Shown here: piece after piece, positions 11,475-23,400 of the stretch
How the letters are laid out: each line of letters begins with the position of its first letter
Position numbering within the stretch: the stretch's first letter is position 1
DNA from: Strigops habroptila
Taxonomy: Eukaryota; Chordata; Aves; Psittaciformes; Psittacidae
DNA: 64,000 nucleotides
Assembly (NCBI RefSeq): GCF_004027225.2
Contig: NC_044278.2
Coordinates: 53,211,411-53,275,410, forward strand
Reading direction: 5' to 3'
Position numbers and translations under genes: made by a program
The notes under the pieces: model-generated
What the model saw: only the letters and a program-made list of their open reading frames with translations
Told to the model about the DNA's origin: nothing
The model's database searches: none

Positions 11475-14400
11475 CTGCGGGAAGAAGAACAGTAGAAAAA
11501 AAGAGTCATTTGGTTGATGTCCTTTCAGTGCTATGAAGTTAAACCTTAAAATGTCAAACTTGTGCTTTGTACCCTCCCAGTTAAAACAATAAAACAAACA
11601 GTATTCAAACATTCATTCCTGGTTTGATAATGTGATTTCATTTTCTCATGCTTTTACTACTTGCCATAGCATCTTTGAACATACCAAGCATTTACTTTAC
11701 TTGTCTTAACTCAGACCTTGGCATATTCAGCAACAACACAATAAGAATATTACAAATATGGCTTATTTAGAGTATCTCCTACAATAAACTGTAACCATCT
11801 ATCTCTGCAAATTTTGTCTTCCACAGGCTTTCATGTGAATATAAGTTCCTAGAATTTTTGGCCATGTGTTTTATCTGATCTCCAGTGAGATAAGTATTGT
11901 TTAGCAGATGGTGGTTGTGCTGTGTACCATACTATACACAAGTCCCTGACGCCCTGTCACCCCTATCTGTGCCAAGTCTGGCACTGGTGTCACAGTACCC
12001 AAGGATAAATGTAGTGCGAGATCACAAAGGAAAGCCTAGTAGCTTAGGCTCCATGCCTGACTCGCTGTACACTTATTTTCCATTTGCTTGGAAAGATCAC
12101 TTCAGCAGGTAAAAAACCAAACCAAACCCAAACAAAAAGATCCCAAACAGCTTTGCTTGTATTAGTATTGGAGAGCTACATGCATAACACCATGCATTTA
12201 TTACTTGGGGGCTAGCACAGGAAAACATACATTGAAAGACTAGAAGTTTTTTAAAGAAAACTAGAAGGGGATCATGCTCCAGTATTGGAAGCAATTAAAG
12301 AATTACATATCTAAAAGCTTAAAGAATATATTTGCATATTGCATCATAATTAGTTGAGATTTCCCAAAACGATGTTGGCAGCACCAATTGCATGTTATTG
12401 TTAATTGCATGCAATTATCTACAGATGTACAGTGCAGAAAGCTACATGTACCAGTTCTGAGGTTTCCTGAAATGCAGGATGAAATACAAGTTGTTCTGAA
12501 GGTCTGTCAGGCTCAGAGAGATGGACGCTAGAACCGCTTTGTTCGACTTCACATACGGATTGCTAAAATACAGCCACTGAGGTTTTATTACGAGACTATT
12601 TTTTTCATAGTTTCCTTATAATGAGAATTCATACAATACAAAGCAATTTCAGTCTTGGGGAAGGGCAAAGCAATGGATGGGAGGAAAGGGAGTGAAACAT
12701 CACCAAAGACAAAATTCAGCTTGCTCAGCTTTAGCTATCAAAATGGCATTGAAACCAAGCTCCTACTAGAATCAATCTAGGGTAAGTACCTCCAGAGGGC
12801 ATCTCATCTCATCCTAAAATAGGTTCAAAGTGGCTGTCATTCTTCAGTGACAGCCTGGAAAGCTAGCTTATAATAGACACCTCCACTCACAAGACCAAAA
12901 AATCTCGTTTTAGGATAATAGCTCTATAACTCATGAGCTTTTTATATGCATAGAATAAGAAGAGAACAATGCATTCCAAAACAGAGGCAAAAGAGATTGT
13001 CCAAAAAATACTGCCCCAAATATTTGCCTTTGCCAGATATCAGTATATAAACGAGTACACAGTCCCCAGTCCCTTCCACCAAAACAATCCCACAAGACTA
13101 AAGCTGAAGCAAAGCAACAAAAAGTGGAATGATGGTGTTCCTCAGTAAGAAGAGAATCAGGCTATTAATTTCTAATTAATATGATCTTCTGATAAACCAA
13201 TCCTACTAATTAAAATATGTTTACATTTGAATTAAACTACTTGAATTGAATATTATGGGGGTTTTTACCCCCCAAAAAAAACCAACCTGAAAATGTGTAC
13301 CTGTTCGGTTTGAGCATGTGAGGCACACAAGATAACATACCCTTTGCAAATAAATTATTCTTAAGTTATAGAGCTGGAAGGTTTGCAGTTTTCCTTCAGT
13401 CTCTCCACACTCAGGATAGAAAAGAAGGAAAAGAAGTTTCCAGTTTTACTTTATGGAGTAACTATAGTCTAAAGGGATGAAGCACCAAACTGTCTTCATC
13501 TCACTAGAGGATAGTCCACAAGTTACAATAGCAGATGACATTAGAACATTAATTTTATATTCTCCCAATTGTACCTTGCTGTAGCATGGTTTGTCATACA
13601 ACATGTAATGACTTATACCTGCAGAAACATTGTGCTATTATGTCCAGCTTAGTTCCTGCATAAAATAAGGAGAGTCAGTGCAACAGAAATACCCAAATAC
13701 AAGAATTGTGACAAAAGAACCAGGACCCCTGCCATGTTCATCAGTGGATTCTTTTAAGACACTCCTTGTTGCCCAAATCACAAAAATCATGTTTTATTAA
13801 TCACCTAATAACTTTCAATACCTAACCTCTTCATAAAATTCAATGCAATCTCATTCAACCTCCCAACACATGATGTATGTGTCACTAAAGATTAAGAAAT
13901 ACTCTTTAGACTATTCCTAATGCTAGCAAAAAAACTCAATAGCTCCACCTAACTTGAAGAAGATAAAATCTCACAGATCAGAAGCACAATTTAAAAATAT
14001 CATTTTACTATATCTTTTACTTTCTTACTGCAAAAAGTAATATACAACATACTTACAGCTTCAAAAGCTAGCTCCTCAGGCGAACACACCGCAGGGTGTT
14101 CTTCATGTGTCTGCTCTGGAAGCACAGGCATTTGCAATGAATTTGCCACACAAGGGCTGACCTTTTTCAGAGTAATTTCAACTCCACTGAAAGTGTGCTA
14201 ACAAAAATAAGAACATCTCAGCACCGAAACACAATTCTGCATGAAAGCAATATCTTATTTAAAACAGCTGCACTTCTTCAGAGGAATTTCAGCATTAGTG
14301 GAATAAGTTAATAAATGCACAAAAAGTTTGTGGTCCAAGATTCAAAACATGTTGCAATTTACATTTTTGAACTCATGAGTATGCCAGCATCACCAGGAGA

Positions 14401-17400
14401 TAAATCTAACAGGTATTTCCACCTTCGTGTTACCATAGCTGAAATAATTTTTAAGAAATTGTGCAGTAAAGAAATAAAGCATATTAAAATATGAGATCAA
14501 AAGGAGAGAGACAAAATTGGGAGTGAAGTTGAGCCCAGGAAAAAGGGAGAGGTGGAGGGGAAGTATTTTAAGATTTAGGTTTTATTTCTCATTACCCTAC
14601 TCCAATTTGAGTGGTAATTAATTAATTCCCCCAAGTCAAGTCTGTTTTGCCCATGATGGTGACTGATGACTGATCTCTCCCTGTCCTTATCTCGACCCAT
14701 GAGCTTTTCGTTATATTTTCTCTCCCCTGAGCAGTTCAGGAGCGAGTGATAGAGTGGCTTTGGTGGGCACCTGGCATCCAGCCAGGGTCAATCCACCACA
14801 CCATGTAATTCCTTCCTCTAGCAAACATAATTTTCAGATTATTTTTTTTTTTGTCATTTCAGTATATTCCCACTACCCCCTTATCAGTTACCTTGCATTC
14901 CTCAGGTTCTGATTCTTCCATCTTTTGAAGCTTTTCTAACAGAGGCAGTATACTGGCACTGTATATATTCCACCAGAGGGAGAGAAATGACAGTTGATGT
15001 AAAGATCCATCAATGGTGCCATCCTGCATAACTTTCTTTGTTTGAAGGTTGTATTTGTAGTTCCAGGGCTTTGTTGCTCCCAAGAAATGAACAACTTTGG
15101 CATCTCTACCAAAACTGTAGAGATTAAACACACAGGTCTATAAGTATTTTTTTTTAGCCTATATAAACTATTAAAGAAACATGCTTACTCTCACTGGTGA
15201 GGTAATTTTGACATTTTGCAACAGCAACACATTCAATATGAGTATACGTATCCATATTTTTTCTTATCTTATTAGTTTAAGGGATCTTGTTTAGCATACA
15301 GAAAACAAAAGGCTGCATTGCCATTTGCTTCCAGGTGCTGATTCTAGTAGAAAAGATCATGAAGGAAACTGACCATCCTCCTGCATACTCTGTTCACAAA
15401 TAAATATCACTTCAAACACTGAATCAACAAAATTGGTTATTAGTGAACCCATACTAATGCATCACTAAATGCATCACCCTAAGTTCACCTTCCAGTAAGA
15501 GTGTTTTGTGCAACTGGAACAGTAGTTTATGATACCCAAAATCCAACTTGTCTTCTGCCAGAAAAACTTCTAACTGCATTGTTAGAACTCATATAATTAC
15601 CAGTACAATTTCTGTTTCATAGAAGAACCTGATAAATGGGTTTTAAAAATAAACAAACAAACAACAAAAAAAACCCAAAACACTTTCCCATAGAACTGAT
15701 GATTGGAAAAAGAAAGGAACAACTTCCAAAATAAAGGTTTCAGAACCTAATGCAAAAGTAATCTACATCTGTTCAAACATCACAAAAGCTTCTCTGAAAA
15801 AAAACATATACAACAGTATAGGCAACTCTGGGACTCTGTTTCCAGATGCCAGATACTCATATTGCATTTAAGCTTCTACTTGCACAGTTTTTACATGACA
15901 TCGTTTGTGACTACTGTAATTTATAATCAACAGAATACGCCTTTATTATTCTCCCTTATAATAACATGTTTGTTTGCAGACTATAGAGGTTTACAGTCAG
16001 TCAGAACTGTTACTACTTACTGATTGAAAGCAGGAACGTAGGTGTATACAGCACTGCTGCTTAAGTTATAGAGGAAAGGTAAGTGTTTGCCAATATCTGC
16101 TGTTGCCCAGTTGCTGAAGAAGCTATTCAGCAAGCCTTGATCACCTCCTAAAGAATATACAAACCAGTACTACTACAATTATTCATACACTCAAATTTAC
16201 ACCAAAATTTCAATCCAAGGATGGGAGTGAGACTGGTGTGTTCATGGCACTGTAACTTGGACTTGAAAATATGGCCATGTGAGCAGGTACAAGTGAATAA
16301 TACCTGATCCACTCCGATGCAAGTTCAGGGTAAATGAAGTCCTATTGTAAGATATGAAGAAAGAAGTAGGAAAGGGGTTTGGTCTCCCTCAGAGCAGAAG
16401 ACTGAAGATCAGCTGTATTTCTCTCTCCTAAACCAGACAGCAAAAACTTACTGAGCAAGACTCAGACACAATATTCTTTCATTGCCCTTTTCAGGGAAGC
16501 ACAGTCTACAATAATGGGTCTTAAGTATACTGTAAGGGGCAGAGGTCTGCACCTTAAACTTTTGTGGGGGCACAACTACATAAAGCCCAGTGAATTCCGG
16601 CCTTCCTCTATTCTGCCTGAGAGCATGCAAGCTATGGAAAAACAGCTTAGTGAGGAGTCTGTCTTGCACTTCAACCTTATGCCCTGCCCCTTACCATCAA
16701 AGCTGCCATGTTCAGCTGCAAACTGGAGCAGTAGGTTGTAAGTTTTCAGAGAAGGTCGGAACACAAATACACCACTATTGAAGCAGTCAGGCCAGCCAGA
16801 GTCAGGAGCTGCTGAAAACTCTTCTCGATCAAACAATTCATCAACATTGCAAAGGACCTTAGAGAGAAAAATATTTAGAGCAAAGGTTTGTCTGAAACAT
16901 GAGTTGCTAAACCAGTACCAATGGAGTGAATTGCTAGTTTGGCCATGTATGTAGCTTGCGGAGCATAGAAGCAATGACAATGCAAAATATGATAGAGGTC
17001 AGAACCTCTATTTTTAAATATAAAAAGGCAACATTAATTGTGGTTCTCCATGACTTCTCTGATAAAAGCATGAAGCTAGTGAAATTATTTCAGGAACCTC
17101 AGAGACCTTCCAGAAGGTCCCTTTAAATATTATAACATACCACAAAAACACATAATTTCCTTCTTTCTTAGCTCATCTTCCCACAGTCCATTATTCTCAG
17201 TAACTGCAACAGAGCCAAATGAAAGCTGGGAATCCAAGTAATTTGAGCTAGCAACAGACTGACTGGAGGAGTAGCAGTAAAACTGTCTCTTGTTACCAGT
17301 TTTCTAATGTAAGCTAAACTCAGAGGTTTGCTTTGATTTGGTTTTTAAGCTTCAGAAGGTAGTGGGGAAAATCGATTCAGGTGAAGGCCCAGATCACTTT

Positions 17401-20400
17401 TAAAGTTGGTGGGAAGACAGCTCTGCAGCTGCTGAAAGTCTGAGCCACTGTGAAAAGCAGGGGATGAAATGTTTCTTAGAAGAAAGATTACTTCATTGAA
17501 TTTAAAACAAAAACAAATATTTGCCTTCCTCCTTTAACTTTAATCTAAAGCAGGAAATCATAAGTCTCCCTCCCTCAGCCCCTGAGAAGAATAACTTCAT
17601 TTGGTTGCTAACTTAAATACAAGCTTATTAAATTAAAATGCATCACAGTCCTCCAAAGTGAGCCATGTAAGTGCAGGGGAAGGCTGACATGATTGCACTT
17701 CCCAAAACTGTGGCCATTTTTAACTCTCTACCTCTAAAAAGTAATTTAAAAATATATTTCAAAAGTCATTAACATTCCAAGGCTTTTTTATTTTTTTCCA
17801 TTTTAAAACTGGCCTGCCTTCCTAACCAAAGTCCAAACAAATATGTATGAGAGAGACCTACTATAAACATCTGTCAGAAACCCACTTGCACAGAGTTAGT
17901 TTGTGATGTCTTTTGAGGACAGTCCTGAGGCTACTCTCAAACCAAGATTAATTTCTATGCAGCCAGAAAAACTGTGAGCATTGCCAAAACATGTCAGCTG
18001 GAGTTCCTGTGACCTTGGGACCACCAGCAAATCTGGTCACTTCTTAGGCCAGTAGGCTGCCTGACAAGGAAGTATCCTGCACTCAAGAGCAGTTCTTTGA
18101 GGCAGACACAAATGTTTCCACAGCTCCCACTCTACTCACCAAAGTGTCTGCATCCATGAAGACACATTTGCTATAATGAGTAAGAGTCCAACAGTGAAGC
18201 TTAGTGAAGGTTACACCCAGTTCTGGCCTCTGCATCAGAGCCAAATGGACTGAGTCAGCACTATCAAGCACATTCACCTCAATTACTTCGTCAAATACGC
18301 TGCGGAGGACAGACCTACCAGAGCAAGCGGTGGAGAGAAAGAAGGGAATTTAGAGAGGTTCAGAGTTGACTTCTGGCATGAAAACAGCAACACACAGCAC
18401 CACATTTATTATGACAATAACAAGGGCTAGATTGATTGGTTATGATGAGAAGTCAGAAGTGAAAAGCTCTTGTTAACAGCCTGCTGAAGTGATAGCAATT
18501 TATCAGGCCATAAACCATTCTACTACGGGGTAAGCACATCCCAAAAGTGACAAGTGCTATATGGAGAAGAAACCAGTCCTTATTTTAGTTCCCTACTCTT
18601 CTATAGAAACACCAATGAAAATTAAAGCAGCTTCCATCCTGCACAATTGACTCTAAGTAGCAGCGCCGCACTGTGTTCCCTGAGCATTGCGCAGGATGTG
18701 GCATGCATTGCCAGCACAGTCATTTGCACCTGTTATGCCCAAGTATATGCAGCTTCAAAACTGCACCTTTTAAAACAGGCAATATATACTTTCTCGTTAC
18801 TACAAATCCTCTCAAATGAGACTTTTAGGAACACATCTTTTTTTATGCATATCTTTTCATGGGAATTTTATAGGTGATACCAAAGTAGGTAATTTTCCTT
18901 CAAGACACAAGGAAGAGAGTCTTTTAAATTCAGTTTATTTATTTACATTACACTATTGACTGCGAAGTCCTGGATGTCATATAAACACAGAAAAATAGAA
19001 GCCTGTGCTGATTATCTAGATTACAGAGTCATTAGCTTTTGCCTGACTGATCTGCAAGGGACAGGAGTTAACTGGGAAAGAACTAGGAGTAAGTACAGAT
19101 TTTTAGAAGCATAGTTCAGTGATGTGCCTTTTTTTTTTTTTTTTAATGCTATACTTGATTAAAAAATATAAAGATTTTTCTCCCCACTGAATGGGGAGGA
19201 AAAAAACTGATGGTCTTGATATCCACCCAGGTGTCAAACATACACATTATTCTTATTCCCTCAAGAAAGTTCCAGTGTTCTGACAAAATCCATATTTCAA
19301 AAAGCCTGTAGAAACATATTTCTCTACATTTAATCACAGCAAAAATGGAAAATCCATTTCTTGAGCCAGATCAATTGCAAATACTTTCACATGGCATACA
19401 GAAATCAGGAACTTGCACACTTCTTAAGCCATAGAAGAACTAAGAGTTTAAGCGCTATGGCATGTTCCTTTTAACAAGCAATACAGTCCTCCAAATAACA
19501 GGGCTTGAGTTCAACAGATCCATTGAGATTTATGTATAAGCAATTCTGTAGTGCCCATAAAACTCACACCCCAAACTGCAAAGTGATTAAAAAGAAGCAA
19601 AAATATATTAATTTCTCATCATGATAGCCATGCACCAATATTTTAAGAAGATTAATCATCTAAAACTGAGCCCTATGGGTTTTTTGAGTTCTGATGTCAC
19701 AGTTGGTTATTTATTGCTCTTTCTAAAAGAGAAAGACTTAGGGAGGGAAGAGGGGGGAGGGGAACAGTAGTGCCTTTATTTTGTGTCAAAGCAAGACATG
19801 AAAAATTTAGCTCCTAAACTTTCAGTTTATGTTACCAATTATGGTCTTAAGATAACTTCCAGACACAAGCTCTCCTTCTGCAAGTGAATTCTTATTAGGC
19901 TTACAGTCTTACCATGGACATTATTTGGGGCTCCTCTCAGAAATCACTAGCCAAGGGGGAACTTCTGGGCATAATGCCGTGAAATCCACAGGAAGCCTAT
20001 TAAAATCTTTCATGCTGTTGTTTATTCTTTCATAACATAAACGTCCAAAAATACATGAACACTTACCTCAACCCACTGGAAACCTCTGGTGTAATTAGTA
20101 CTGCCAATTTTCTAGACGTTCTATGGTTCCTCAATGACTGTCCAAGAACCAGAGCGCCTTGGCAATACACGTCATTGGTAGCAAGGGTCACAAAGGCTTG
20201 ATCCGTTACTGTAAGCAAATATTCAGAAGAGTGACTTTACAGCTTTAACATCATCTCTTTTGGCAGGTTCCTTCCTCCTCCAGCTAACCCACAGGCTGCA
20301 GCTTATAACAAACTGCGCTTCCTGTGATAAGCTCTTTTCCCTCCTAAACTCCCCCAGAAGACACAACTGAATAGAAAGCCCAGTGAATATGACTGCAGAA

Positions 20401-23400
20401 TGCATGTTTCTGAAATTTATTATCTTTTGTTTGCCTCATTTACATGATAAGAGGTATGAAGTTTTTGGACTAACCTTAAACAATTACCTGAGTCTTATTG
20501 CCTAAACACAATGACAGTCAAAAAAGCCAAACTGTAAATATTTAGATTTTACATTTAACAAACACAGTGCAGTACAACTGATAAGGAAATGTTCCTGTTT
20601 ATGCAGTACTGAAAGCCAAGGAAACAACAGGATGTTAAGTGTAGCCAGAAAGGTCCTTCTTTCCATAACATCACTGAATCAACTCAACGGGCATTATTCT
20701 TTGCTCCTGTCCTCTTTGTACTGGCATAACTAGTGCTGGGTCAAATGCACCTAGAAGCTAAGAATCCCTACCCCAAGCAGCTCTAAGAAAATTAGAAGTG
20801 TTCCTCGTTGTCAAGAAACACATGGGAAAAAATGTTGCAATATAAAAGAAAGCAAGCTACTCTCTGGCACAGCAGGAGGCATACTGTATCTTGTAGAGAT
20901 ATCAGGCCTGTGGCAGTATCACCAAGGGCCACTTCTTCAGCTCTGCCCTCTGGCAGAAACACTGTTATTGGGGTTCTCCTGGGCAGAGCCAGAAGCTATG
21001 ATTCAGCAAGGTGAACAGCCTCCTCGGAGCAGAAGGAATACCTCAGCATTCTAGGCTGCAAAATTAACCAGAACAAGATGAGCGGGTCACACAGATGAGG
21101 GGAATTCCACTGAGCTCTACAGACCTTCAATAAATACTTGTTTAAACCCACCATCATCTTAAGGGACAAGCAATTATGTTAAATAAATTAAAGGAACCAA
21201 ACAATAACAACAACATAAACACCCTGTCATACAGTTTCCAGGCTCTGTGAGAGACACTAGGAAAGAATCTCACAGAACTAGTTGCAGAGAACCCAGCAAA
21301 TGACCTCATGGCAGCCCCAGCCAGATGCTGCCAAAATGAACACGTTCAAACCTCTAACCTAACATCAAGGTATACAATGAAGGATGGTTGGTGCTAGTGA
21401 CAAGCTCTACGGTACTAAATATATTACATGTCCTCCAAATTCACAGCACAGCACAGACCCACTGGTGTGTTGTCTTCTTCCCCCTTTTTTGCCCTGCCAG
21501 CCACTCATGTCCAGCCAGACCTGAATTCAAATCAAGCACATACATACACCTTACATTTGCTGACACTGCAACAGATTCCTGCACCTCAGGAGAATCTCAG
21601 TAGTGTTGGCCAAAAAGAATGAATCATCCATCCAAACGTAAACCAGTTTGCAGGTCCCTTTTATCCTGTAAAATAGTTTGCAGGCTGAGAGTGTTGGAAT
21701 TGTTCAGCCTGGAGAAGAGAAGGCTTGAGGGAGACCTTGTAACAGTCTTCTAGTACCTAAGGGGGGCCACAAGGAAGCTGGAGAGGAACTTTTTAGAAGG
21801 TCATGTAGCAACAGGACAAGGGGGAATGGCTTGAAACTGAGAGAGGGGAGATTTAGATTAGACAGTAGGAAAAAAATTCTTTATTGTGAGGGTGGTGAGG
21901 CACTGGCACAGGGTGCCCAGAGAAGCTGTGGCTGCCCCATCCCTGGCAGTGTTCAAGGCCAGGTTGGATGGGGCTTTGAGCAACCTGGTCTAGTGGAAGG
22001 TGTCCCTGCCCACGGTAGGGGGTTGGAACTAGATGATCTTTGAGGTTCCTTCCAACCCAAACCATTCTGTGACTCTATGATCCCTCAGCTAAGCAAAATC
22101 CTGTAACATTTTTTAATCACAATTTCCAGAAGAAGCAAATGAAAAAGGGAGCTTTCAAATCTCCTGTTATCATAACGGCTTGAGCAAGTTATGGGTGTTC
22201 CAGAAATAATGAATAAAGAGTCGCTTACATGGAGTGTTTTAAAAGGACAGTTGTGCAAATGAACTGCTTCTACTGCAGTTTTCCAAAAGGTTAAACAAAT
22301 AAATCTAAGCATGCATAAAAACCACTGAAAAACATGCAAAACAAAACCACTGAAAGCTACTTTAGCAATAAAATTATTCTCAAAAGACACAAAGAGTCAG
22401 CAAAGAAAAGCACTTTTGTGTTAGGCAACAAGCATCTTCGGCCAAATAAAGGTAATAAAACAGCTACTGAGAGGAACGTGGGAGGTAGGTTAATGCAAAA
22501 AGCAAACTGTGAAATGAGGGGGAGTTTAAATCTTACAATAATGTTTTAAATAACAACCACAAAACTGAACACATAATCTTCTTATTGCTTCTGCAAATTC
22601 TTTTAGCTGCAGAAGCTGAATCTTTACTTAAGTAATATATATAAAAATACACAAGCTAGTCATCAAATAGTTCAGTGAGCTGGTATGGCGAATTACCACA
22701 TCCTACATATGCTTTCATGCCCTGTACTGCTGGGGTCAGAACCACAAGGAAACAAACTGCCAAACAAACACAGCTTCTAAGAAACTCTTGCTAACACCTC
22801 ACACAGAAAAGAAACCAAATGTTTGGTTTCAGAATCAGATGTGGGATACATATTATGGCCTTCCTAATAGAGCGAATCATTACAGAGATAATTAAATAAA
22901 CAAACTATGGACTGCAACCATGCAACATTAAAATATTCCTGGTGCAAACACAGAAGTATGTCCTAGTCATTTTAAGATCATACAGGGGCATCACTAATCT
23001 GTTAAGGATCCTTAGGGAGACTAAAAATCAAAAGATTTTATCATTACTTGTTCTTTCATCTTATCCCTGTTTTCAAGGAAAAAAAACTTGACTTGCCTCA
23101 TTTATAATGTTCTTTGGAACACTGTCCCTATAAGTAAATGTTTTATTTTCATAACTTAAAACTAAGGATCTTATTTTCATATACAGTTGTCAAAGTACCC
23201 TGTTTACCTGAAAATTCCCATTTAACTGAAATTAAGGACAATACTGTGTTAAATCTAACATATACAGGTTTCGCTCACTGACTAAGCTGCAAAAGATTTG
23301 ATCTTTTAAGTTTGCAAGCCAAAGGTGTAGAAAATTAAAATTTGTTGCAGCTGGATTTTGGAGGTTGTTTGGATTTTTTCTCTAAGTGTCAAGCACACCA

